Both the position numbers and the translations under genes were made by a program. A stretch of 7,549 nt of DNA from an uncultured Fidelibacterota bacterium. GTDB lineage: Bacteria; Fidelibacterota; Fidelibacteria; Fidelibacterales; Fidelibacteraceae. Shown one piece after another: positions 1 to 6,484 of this stretch (the stretch's first letter is position 1; each line of letters begins with the position of its first letter). The notes below the pieces were generated by a model that saw nothing but the letters and a program-made list of their open reading frames with translations, had not been told where the DNA came from and ran no database searches. Where the stretch lies: the NCBI GenBank assembly GCA_937862595.1, contig CALMFL010000211.1, positions 1 to 7,549 of the forward strand, given 5' to 3'.

Positions 1-1082
1 CTGTACCAGTTCCAGCCGTCCGCGGAATACCAGACACCTTTTTCACCTGCCGCGAACGCCCGGCCTCCGGGACCCGCAAAAACATTGTACAGCCGTGAAC
101 CGGAAAGGTAGGTATCCCAGTAAAGCATCCCGTTGACATTGCGCTGCGATACCACAAGTCCCTGGTTCTCGCTCCCCTGCGTGGCCAGCGCCGCGCCGTA
201 GACCGACCCGTCGTCGCCCAGGGTGACATCGACGATAAAATTCCCGCAGATCCCCGAATTCTGGGCGGTGTATTTGTTCCATACCGTCCCGCCGTCATGG
301 GAAATGTTGATCCCGTTGGCAGTCCCGACAATGACCGTGTCCCCCGAAACATGGACGGAAAACGCGCGGTGATTCAGATTGCTTTCATAGCCCAGAGCCC
401 CGGAGGTGGGACTCAGGTCAAAATCGCGGGGCGTGGACGCGTCCAGCACGTCGTAGCGGTCCGGCGGCAGGATCACACGTTCCCAGGTTTCGCCCTTGTC
501 AAAGCTTCTCCGGCACCCCCCGGCAAAATTGACGGACCATAAGACCGTATCGCCCGCAGCGGTCAGCTGCACGGCCAGGTCATAAGTCAGATTGTTGATC
601 CTTGATGTGATGGGAAGCGCGGGGATCGTATCCCCGAAAAGCAGTTCAAAATTATCTTCCTGCCTGTCTACGGACTGGGGGAAACGCTGCCAGGAAAGGC
701 CGCCGTCCGGGGAATAGCTGATGCCGTTCCCTTTCGGATAATCGGTATAATAGCTCCCTTCCTGCACCAGGGTGTCATAGGCGGTCGCGATCCAGATGTG
801 ATCTCCGAGCGTCGCGACACCGGTCACGGCACCGTAGGATACCGAATTTCCGTTAGGATAATAGGTGAAGATCGTCTCGGCCCTGTCATGGCTTATCGAA
901 AGTCCGTTCCCGCTCGCGAACAGAAAGGTGCTGTCGCTGACCTGAACGATGTCCGTCACGGAATTGCTGCCGAGCCCGTCATAAACCAGGGTATCCTCAA
1001 GCGTGAAGGTGTTTGCCAGGGGAACGGCGTATGCGGCAGAGAACAGACAGAGGAGCCACAGGATGTTTATAAATCTTTTCAT
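1..1082 (-). CDS. Exported Asp-box (BNR/sialidase-type) beta-propeller protein, C-terminus cut by window edge
   Basis: 360 codons are visible and the frame stays open to the left edge, so the C-terminus is missing. The N-terminus is a clear Sec signal peptide: MKRF, a hydrophobic stretch, then AYA-V, giving probable cleavage after residue 19. The mature part contains repeated Asp-box motifs of the S-x-D-x-G-x-x-W type: SYSPDGGLSW (residues about 122-131), RSFDKGETW (192-200), NISHDGGTVW (259-268), YSADGWNW (352-359), and a degenerate copy GLSISHDRAETIF (60-72). Such motifs mark blades of sialidase, Ycf48 or Vps10-like propellers; no sialidase catalytic set is evident, so an enzymatic role is not claimed. 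The ATG lies one base after the stop of the lipoprotein gene upstream, and a GGTGAGG ribosome site (1087-1093) sits four bases before it. It is probably a surface, periplasmic or secreted protein. In FCB bacteria such proteins often end in a type IX sorting domain, but that end is not in view. Confidence 0.85.
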   Translation of the reverse strand, partial: MKRFINILWLLCLFSAAYAVPLANTFTLEDTLVYDGLGSNSVTDIVQVSDSTFLFASGNGLSISHDRAETIFTYYPNGNSVSYGAVTGVATLGDHIWIATAYDTLVQEGSYYTDYPKGNGISYSPDGGLSWQRFPQSVDRQEDNFELLFGDTIPALPITSRINNLTYDLAVQLTAAGDTVLWSVNFAGGCRRSFDKGETWERVILPPDRYDVLDASTPRDFDLSPTSGALGYESNLNHRAFSVHVSGDTVIVGTANGINISHDGGTVWNKYTAQNSGICGNFIVDVTLGDDGSVYGAALATQGSENQGLVVSQRNVNGMLYWDTYLSGSRLYNVFAGPGGRAFAAGEKGVWYSADGWNWY

Positions 1083-1083
1083 T

Positions 1084-1860
1084 TTACCTCACCACCACGG
1101 AGTCGAGGCTCCATGCGGAAAAATTGGCCGCCGTATCTTTGACCCGGAACCTGAAATAGTTCGTCGCGGCGCTGTTTTGCGACGATATCTGCAGTCCGCT
1201 TGAAAAGATCCCGTCCCCGGCCTGGGCATCGCCCAGTTCGCCCCTGTCGTTCAGGTTGTAGTCGGAGCCCCAGAGCCCGGTCGTATTGCTTTTTACCTGA
1301 AAATAGCCGTCGATCACATCCTGGACGCCGTTCGGGTCGTCGACGAGCACATAGATCAGCAGGTCTTTTGTCCCGGTTAGCGGCCGGACGATCGTATCGG
1401 GCATCACGACGCCGGTGATCACCGGCGGGAGGTTGGCGATCACATTCAGGGTGTCAAATAGATCCTGCAGAAGGGAATCCTCTTCGTAGAGGGAATACCG
1501 GACCCGGATAACGCCGTTCACGGAATCGATACGGTTCAGATAAATATTCCGCGTAAACATGTTGTCATACGGCAGGGCATCCCCCAGAGCGCCGGAATCA
1601 TTCAGGGTAATCGTTAAATTTGATACGTCAAAGCCCTCCAGCTGAAGGTCGGCCGTTATTTCCGTGATCTCCTGATCGTACAGGGCTTTTATGCGGCAGT
1701 GCAGTTCGCCCCGTTCGTCATGGAAAGACAGGACCGGATCACTGAATTCAGGGACCGGATAGGAGGGTTCCTGACCGGTGTCGTCCGGATAGCTGGGCCC
1801 GCAGTTCCACGCAAAAAGCAAGGTCAGAAGAAGAAGGGGCTGTATGAACTTATTTTTCAT
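1084..1860 (-). CDS. Predicted lipoprotein with two similar Ig-like / Asp-Gly-rich modules
   Basis: 258 residues; I recognise no named family with certainty. The N-terminus MKNKF plus a leucine-rich core ends in LFAWNC, so Cys20 is the likely lipidated residue, although Asn at -1 is not the usual Gly, Ala or Ser. A Pro/Asp/Tyr-rich linker (about 21-40) follows. Two beta-rich modules come next, roughly 42-143 and 147-258. Each carries the motif L-N-D-x-G-x-L-G-D-A followed by D-x-x-F (residues 86-102 and 203-219). The second copy reads like the D-x-G-x-x-GD...GDGIF loops in Ig-like domains of FCB surface proteins, which suggests calcium binding; this is inference. The first ATG is preceded by GGAG five bases upstream (1866-1869), lies inside the end of prmA (11-base overlap), and gives a sensible signal peptide. 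The stop is one base before the propeller gene, so the two products probably act together at the envelope. Confidence 0.85.
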   Translation of the reverse strand: MKNKFIQPLLLLTLLFAWNCGPSYPDDTGQEPSYPVPEFSDPVLSFHDERGELHCRIKALYDQEITEITADLQLEGFDVSNLTITLNDSGALGDALPYDNMFTRNIYLNRIDSVNGVIRVRYSLYEEDSLLQDLFDTLNVIANLPPVITGVVMPDTIVRPLTGTKDLLIYVLVDDPNGVQDVIDGYFQVKSNTTGLWGSDYNLNDRGELGDAQAGDGIFSSGLQISSQNSAATNYFRFRVKDTAANFSAWSLDSVVVR

Positions 1861-2695
1861 TTATACTCCGGCGGACCGCGCTGACGGCGATCCAGTCATT
1901 CATGCGGAAGACATCAAGGACTTTGTATGAACTGCTTTCAAGAGCTGTTTCGACATCCCCGCGATGTTCAAAAAGCAAACCGGCTAAAATTACGCGTTCC
2001 GGTGTCCCTTTTGCAATGTTAAAACGCTCCAGAAGGGGCAAAATGATATGTTTCTGTATGTTGATCAGCGCCAGATCGCAGGAAAAATCCCGCATGGCGA
2101 GAATATCCCGTATTTCCCAGCTGATATCCGCCGCCCCGTTGAGCCGGAGATTTTCGGACAGATTGTCTCCGATCTCGGGATCATTGTCGATCGCATGCAC
2201 CCGTCCCGCACCCATTTTACGCGCCGCAATCGATAGAATGCCCGATCCGCAGCCCAGGTCCAGGACGCGGTCTCCCTTCTTCAGCAGTCCCGTCATGGCC
2301 TGCAGGGCGAGCCGGGTCGATTCGTGAGTCCCGGTCCCGAATGCCGCACCGGGATTGATGATGACCGTCTCATGTCCCTCAGGGATCCGGTCCAGATGCC
2401 AGGGCGGCGTGACCCACAGGGTGCCGTGAACACGGATGGGCTGAAATCCCTCGATCCAACCCCGGTTCCAGTCACGGTCTTCCAGGACCTCTTCCGTCCA
2501 GTCGGTATCCGGGAAAGCCTCCCGGAGTGTTTTTCTGAGAGCTTTCCGGTTATTCCAGTCGTCCAGCACGAACAGGGCGAAATCGGTTTCTTCCATCGAG
2601 GGGATCTCGCCAAGTTCCGTCATCCGGTCCAGTTGTTCCGATACACGCGGGTCCTTTTCAAAGCGTATCTTGATCCAGGCTTTCTTTGCTGTCAT
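1850..2695 (-). CDS. prmA: Ribosomal protein L11 methyltransferase PrmA
   Basis: This cytoplasmic SAM-dependent enzyme trimethylates ribosomal protein L11. At 281 residues it is close to the usual family length (about 290). The N-terminal L11-recognition domain (about 1-95) ends in the family signature DRDWNRGWIEGFQPIRV (73-89) and a PPW element (97-99). The Rossmann methyltransferase domain has NPGAAFGTGTHEST (114-127), the SAM loop VLDLGCGSGILSIAA (144-158), an acidic ribose-binding Asp at 170 (HAIDND), and the Asn-Ile of the catalytic-loop region (LINI, 210-213; the family more often has ANI). It ends in a typical DWIAV strand (267-271). The ATG starts one base after the lptD stop (TAA-C-ATG). 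The nearest Shine-Dalgarno-like GGGAAG is 11 bases away, so coupling to lptD translation is likely. An 11-base overlap joins it to the lipoprotein gene. Confidence 0.95.
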   Translation of the reverse strand: MTAKKAWIKIRFEKDPRVSEQLDRMTELGEIPSMEETDFALFVLDDWNNRKALRKTLREAFPDTDWTEEVLEDRDWNRGWIEGFQPIRVHGTLWVTPPWHLDRIPEGHETVIINPGAAFGTGTHESTRLALQAMTGLLKKGDRVLDLGCGSGILSIAARKMGAGRVHAIDNDPEIGDNLSENLRLNGAADISWEIRDILAMRDFSCDLALINIQKHIILPLLERFNIAKGTPERVILAGLLFEHRGDVETALESSSYKVLDVFRMNDWIAVSAVRRSINEK

Positions 2696-2696
2696 G

Positions 2697-5600
2697 TTAA
2701 TAGTTTCTTCCCGTCCGTTTTTCGAGTTTCAATGCCTTCAGCATCGTTGCCTTGGCGTTCAGGCTGATAAAAAAGCTGTCCCCGGGATCCCAGTCGAGCG
2801 ACAGGGTCCAGCAATGCAGGTCGCGCGTCAGTCTGAGACGTTGATCGGTGATCGCTTGTTCCAGAACATCAAAATTTATAATATAGCTTCCGCTCCATTT
2901 CGGGGTGAGATTTGCCTTCACCGTGGTATTTATCAGCAGCCGGTTCTTTATGTTCAGGGGGTTGCTGGCCGAAGAGGTAAACGATATGCCCGAGGTAATG
3001 CTCCAGTTTGAGAATCCGGCATCCGCACCCGGAACGACCTTAATGCGGGGCGGTTCCTGAAGCGCTTTCCCGTTATCACGGTAATCCGCGGAATCGGATG
3101 CCGTTACCGGCGTTTGGGACTTTCTCTCCGTTCGCGTCACGGGTTTCAGGGACAGGTTTGTCCCTATGCGCAAACTGGTAAGACGCGGAACCGCCAATCG
3201 GTCGATGCGTGTGATCGAAACCCCGTCATTGTTTATCCTGTAGGCGTAGGGATCGAAGTCGGCATCGATCTTCAGGGACATTCCGCCCGGAAGATCCCTG
3301 ATGGTGGAGGTGGCGCTGATGATGCTGTTCCGCAGGGAGTCCGCAAGGAAATTGTAGCCGTGTTTCAGGTTCAGGAAAAGCGTCTTGTTCTCTTTGCCGT
3401 CCCGGGACAGGGTCTTGGATTCAAAGTTGTGTGTAAAGTTCATGGCAAAGGTCTGGCTTTCGGAGGAGGGTGTGCCGCCCAGCAGCGTTCCGGAAAAATA
3501 ATCGTACTTCACGGCTTCACCGTGGGTCCCGATTCCGCGGAACACATACTCCGGATTCATGGACTGATCCGGCCGATAGACGTAATTCAGGCTCACGTTC
3601 ATCGTATGCCGGATGGCCTTGAGAGGTCCGATATTGATGTTGAACACCCCGTACAGGGTCGTGCCGGCCGAAGTTCCCAGATCGAAGCGTCCGCGGCGCT
3701 TGAAGGCGTTCCTTTCCTCAAGGACCAGCGTGCCGTTGCTGTCCACCAATGCGGAATCGTTCCGCATGACCGGCGCTTTGTAAAGGGTCGTCCAATCCTC
3801 GTAATAATTCAGATAAGGGGAAACGGTCAGGAACCCGAACAGCTTGTCGCTGTAGCGCACGCCGCCGCTGGTCTGGAATTTATTCCGGGTGTCGTCGACA
3901 AAAAGAGAGTCGGAGGCGTTCCAGATATGCGTCATCTGGTTGCTCAGCTCGGAGCGGACGGAATAGGTGAATTTATGGTACCATTTTTCCGGTTCGCTCA
4001 TATTTTTGCGTTTAATTATTTTGGCGGTGGCTTTGGAAATGGAAGATTGCGGGAAAGAGGTCTTGGTCGTTCCGGTCAGAAGGTCCTCGGTCCGCGAGGC
4101 GTTCACATTCACGGAAAAAGGTCCCAGTGTCGTCCGGAAGGAAGCCGAGGACACTATCTGCTGTTCAAGACGGTCGTCCTGGTCGAGCTCCTCGGTGAAA
4201 TGCTTTGCGTCGCTGGTAAAGGTCCCGGATATGTTCAGGCTGGATCTCAGTCCGATCTGCTGGGGGTGGACGATGTTGATCTTATATCCTGCGGAAGGGA
4301 CGCTTCTCAAAAAATAATTCCAGTACGTCGCCGTAAGGCTCCCGTTGGGGATATGGTCCTTCCAGGCGTAGCGCTGGCGCAATTCGGCCGTGATCCCCTG
4401 ATTGTCGTAAAAGTCCGCCATCAGGCGGGCATCATAATAATCGCTCGGCGCCCAGTAGTAACCGCCTCCCTCCAGCGCCCATCCCTTGGTGTCGTAGGTG
4501 CCGAAATGCGGGAGGATCCAGCCGCTTCGGCGATCCCCTTCCTCAATGGGCACGAAAAGGCTCGGGATGTACAACAGGGGAATGTCCATGATCTTGAACA
4601 CGATATCCTGTGCAAACACCCGGTCGCCCGGGATGACTTTCATGCGTTTTGCCTCCAGGCAGAAATGGGGTTCGTCCCGGTCGCAGGTCGTCACGACACC
4701 CTTGCTTACCCAGAGGGGTTCCTCTTCGGTCTTCAGCACGGTTTTCCCGTGATAATACCCTTCCTTGATATTGGTCTTTCCGCGGGTGATCCTCCCCCGC
4801 TGCGTATCCAGATTGTATTCGAAAAGATCGCCGTAAACGGGAGGGTCGTCCCCCTGGATAAACTCGGGCAATTCCCCGCCCTTTTTTTTGGGTACTGCGT
4901 AAAGGATGTTGGTTTTCCAGTCGATCTTCAGCGTATCGGCGCGAAGCTTTATATTGCCGTACATCATATTCGAGCCGGGATATAACTTCATGTTGTCTTC
5001 GCTCAGATCATAATGCGCCTTGTCGCAATAGTAGTAAACGGTCGAATCCATTTCATCGTAAGAGGTGTCGGGACTGAAGCTTCCCTCTATCCCGTAAATG
5101 GCGAAGAGATTTCGCACGTCCCCGCCTTCGAATTCTATGTGCACGGTATCCGAAGTCATGTGGTTCATGCCTTTATACACGGAATCTTTGAAAACGTGAT
5201 AGTCCGAACTTACCATCCCCGCCATGTCCATCCATTCGGGTTCGTCTTGGGCGTTGAACTCAAGCTGCAGGTATTTCCCGGTCATCACGCTGGTCCGGCT
5301 GACGGCTTTGCCGCCCGTTTCGCGTAAAAACCCCTCTTCCCGGAGAGTAACCTTCGGATCTTCTTTGGCAATGAGGCTGCCCAGATGGTTGCGATGAAAG
5401 TTGAGGGTCATCGCGGGAGCGTACATGTCGATGTGCTGATACTGCAGATGAGCATTCCCGAAAAAATGGACGGTCTGGGTTGAATCGAGATAAAAAAGAG
5501 AGTCGCACCATGCCCCGGAAGAATCCTGCCGGACGAACACACTGTCCACCGCGATCAGCCAGCCTTTTTCCATATCCCCTTCGAGGGTTCCGGCAAAGAC

Positions 5601-6257
5601 CTCGAAACGCTTCGTCCCGTCATCGAGCGTCTCATAGACCGAAGCGTCCCTGCGTCCGTAAAAACGGTCCGTATCCAGATGATATTCCAGTTCGCTTCCC
5701 CGCATGGTGATATGGTTCACCGTGTCGGACATCATGGCGTTTCCGTATAAAAAAGCGCGTTCCTTTTCCCGGTCGAACAGGATGGAATCCGCAAGGGCGA
5801 AGGAAATGCTGTCCCGGATCTCCACCTGACCGGATGCCCGGTAAATATCGGTGTCAAGATTCCCCTCCAGGGCGTCCGCGGTAAATGTCCGGGTATCGTA
5901 CAGGATCCTGATCGGCGAAGCCACGCCGAGGTCTTTTGTTTTAGTGTTGTATTCGCCGGCATCGAACCATACGGTCACGCTGTCGTTGGAAATGCGGACT
6001 TTCCCCTCAAGGCGGAGAAGGTCCATGTCCGGATACTGATAGGCGCGGTCGGCATACAGATGCACGTCGCCCTGTTTCAGGTGGACGTCCCGGTCAAACA
6101 TGATATACGTGTTTTCGGCTTTGCCCGAAGCCGTGTCGGACCCTTTGGTGACCTTTCGCATCGTCTGGGCATTCAGCAGTTCAATGGGGTCGCTTGCCGC
6201 CGAACACCAGGCGAAAAAAATTGTCAGCAGTCCCGCGATTATTTTGTAGGATCTCAC
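2697..6257 (-). CDS. lptD: LPS-assembly outer-membrane protein LptD (OstA/Imp), long form with extended N-terminal jellyroll region
   Basis: LptD inserts lipopolysaccharide into the outer leaflet of the outer membrane as the end of the Lpt bridge. The product has 1186 residues against 784 in E. coli. A signal peptide (about 1-21, cut near CSA-ASD) is followed by about 490 residues of repeated OstA/LptA-like strands, for example DRAYQYPDMDLLRLEGKV, DALEGNLDTDIYRASGQV and DSILFDREKERAFLYGNA. The C-terminal barrel part starts near TTCDRDEPHFC (523-533) and shows the family signature MDIPLLYIPSLFVPIEEGDR (557-576), then RSGWILPHFG and YYWAPSDYYDARLMADFY (600-617). It ends with LHCWTLSLDW (1147-1156), the FCB counterpart of the E. 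coli SCCYAIRV region, and a terminal Tyr. The start is GTG: an in-frame TAA lies 30 bases upstream of it with no ATG between, and the GTG gives a proper signal peptide. AAGGTGAG covers the start codon itself, and a 9-codon ORF overlaps it. lptD is first in the operon and prmA follows after one base. Confidence 0.94.
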   Translation of the reverse strand: MRSYKIIAGLLTIFFAWCSAASDPIELLNAQTMRKVTKGSDTASGKAENTYIMFDRDVHLKQGDVHLYADRAYQYPDMDLLRLEGKVRISNDSVTVWFDAGEYNTKTKDLGVASPIRILYDTRTFTADALEGNLDTDIYRASGQVEIRDSISFALADSILFDREKERAFLYGNAMMSDTVNHITMRGSELEYHLDTDRFYGRRDASVYETLDDGTKRFEVFAGTLEGDMEKGWLIAVDSVFVRQDSSGAWCDSLFYLDSTQTVHFFGNAHLQYQHIDMYAPAMTLNFHRNHLGSLIAKEDPKVTLREEGFLRETGGKAVSRTSVMTGKYLQLEFNAQDEPEWMDMAGMVSSDYHVFKDSVYKGMNHMTSDTVHIEFEGGDVRNLFAIYGIEGSFSPDTSYDEMDSTVYYYCDKAHYDLSEDNMKLYPGSNMMYGNIKLRADTLKIDWKTNILYAVPKKKGGELPEFIQGDDPPVYGDLFEYNLDTQRGRITRGKTNIKEGYYHGKTVLKTEEEPLWVSKGVVTTCDRDEPHFCLEAKRMKVIPGDRVFAQDIVFKIMDIPLLYIPSLFVPIEEGDRRSGWILPHFGTYDTKGWALEGGGYYWAPSDYYDARLMADFYDNQGITAELRQRYAWKDHIPNGSLTATYWNYFLRSVPSAGYKINIVHPQQIGLRSSLNISGTFTSDAKHFTEELDQDDRLEQQIVSSASFRTTLGPFSVNVNASRTEDLLTGTTKTSFPQSSISKATAKIIKRKNMSEPEKWYHKFTYSVRSELSNQMTHIWNASDSLFVDDTRNKFQTSGGVRYSDKLFGFLTVSPYLNYYEDWTTLYKAPVMRNDSALVDSNGTLVLEERNAFKRRGRFDLGTSAGTTLYGVFNINIGPLKAIRHTMNVSLNYVYRPDQSMNPEYVFRGIGTHGEAVKYDYFSGTLLGGTPSSESQTFAMNFTHNFESKTLSRDGKENKTLFLNLKHGYNFLADSLRNSIISATSTIRDLPGGMSLKIDADFDPYAYRINNDGVSITRIDRLAVPRLTSLRIGTNLSLKPVTRTERKSQTPVTASDSADYRDNGKALQEPPRIKVVPGADAGFSNWSITSGISFTSSASNPLNIKNRLLINTTVKANLTPKWSGSYIINFDVLEQAITDQRLRLTRDLHCWTLSLDWDPGDSFFISLNAKATMLKALKLEKRTGRNY

Positions 6258-6283
6258 CTTGGTAGGATGCCCGGGGTTAACAT
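6254..6283 (-). other. Possible 9-codon leader ORF overlapping the lptD start
   Basis: On the minus strand an ATG at 6281-6283 opens a short frame reading MLTPGILPR, ending in TGA at 6254-6256. That stop shares bases with the lptD GTG (6255-6257), giving the GTGA overlap typical of translational coupling. A weak GGA sits six bases before its ATG. The lptD GTG lacks a properly spaced ribosome site of its own; AAGGTGAG (6253-6260) lies over it and could instead hold a terminating ribosome for restart. What is seen is the reading frame and the overlap. That it is translated is inference, since a 9-codon frame can easily arise by chance. Confidence 0.35.
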
Positions 6284-6300
6284 GTTATTTCCACTGGTTC

Positions 6301-6316
6301 CAAATTTATAAATATA
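6301..6316 (-). promoter_or_regulatory. Candidate -10 region for the lptD operon
   Basis: Read on the minus strand this block is TATATTTATAAATTTG. It contains two TATAAT-like hexamers (TATATT and TATAAA). It also contains TAAATTTG, which fits the TAnnTTTG element of Bacteroidetes promoters. No good -35 or -33 box is found at the expected distance; the best upstream hexamers are TTCTTT and TTTCCC. If used, the transcript would start only some 10-20 bases before the leader ORF. It is offered for its position and composition, not as a proven site. Confidence 0.3.
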
Positions 6317-6370
6317 ATGCCTTTTCAGGGAAAAAAGAAAGCTTGTTATCAGTTTTATCCCCTGTCTTAC

Positions 6371-6390
6371 GCCCGGTTTGAACGAAAGAT
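6371..6390 (+). repeat. Imperfect direct repeat, copy 1, in divergent promoter region
   Basis: This copy reads GCCCGGTTTGAACGAAAGAT. A second copy begins 49 bases further on and differs by one extra G, one extra A and two substitutions (AAC becomes TAT). Paired sites in a divergent intergenic region are a common layout for a regulator, but no known operator is recognised. TTGAAC inside this copy resembles a -35 box but has no -10 partner 17 bases on. Confidence 0.5.
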
Positions 6391-6419
6391 CCCCTTCCGG
6401 CGGCCGCGTTTCCGCTCCG

Positions 6420-6441
6420 GCCCGGGTTTGTATGAAAAGAT
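6420..6441 (+). repeat. Imperfect direct repeat, copy 2, in divergent promoter region
   Basis: This is the second copy of the element at 6371-6390. It begins GCCCGGGTTTG and continues TATGAAAAGAT, so both ends of the element are kept and the changes are in the middle plus two single-base insertions. It ends about 43 bases before the kinase start, a plausible place for a regulator or upstream promoter element. Confidence 0.5.
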
Positions 6442-6484
6442 AAAAAACGCTGTCTTTTAAAGCGAATTATCAATATTATTACGC

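Larger units (their letters stand above)
6258..6484. other. Divergent intergenic region between lptD operon and sensor kinase
   Basis: About 227 bases separate the two divergent starts, so promoters for both directions should lie here. The layout is an AT-rich block on the lptD side (about 6301-6360), a GC-rich centre (about 6366-6427, including a NotI-type GCGGCCGC), and an AT-rich block before the kinase (about 6431-6480). An imperfect direct repeat brackets the GC-rich centre. I find no convincing gene, tRNA, riboswitch or rho-independent terminator. No promoter reaches a strong -35/-10 match on either strand. Confidence 0.7.

Noticed and set aside
1..1082. Sialidase enzyme identity for the Asp-box protein
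   Set aside because: Asp boxes are structural and occur in many non-enzymatic propellers. The arginine triad and other catalytic residues of sialidases are not evident in the visible part.
3114..4985. Long plus-strand open frame (623 codons) antisense to lptD
   Set aside because: It lies wholly inside lptD on the opposite strand, its product shows no domain or signal, and its codons are a by-product of the coding strand. lptD has strong family motifs across the same bases.
6378..6383. TTGAAC as a -35 box for the kinase
   Set aside because: The bases 16-18 positions downstream are GC-rich with no -10-like hexamer.
6398..6420. Possible GC-rich hairpin on the minus strand with a GCG-GAAA-CGC core
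   Set aside because: The tetraloop stem is only three pairs before an asymmetric internal loop, no T-tract follows, and it matches no riboswitch or leader RNA I know.
6448..6464. CGCT...AGCG inverted repeat before the kinase
   Set aside because: A four-base stem without a T-tract is too weak to be a terminator, and the position between divergent genes does not call for one.
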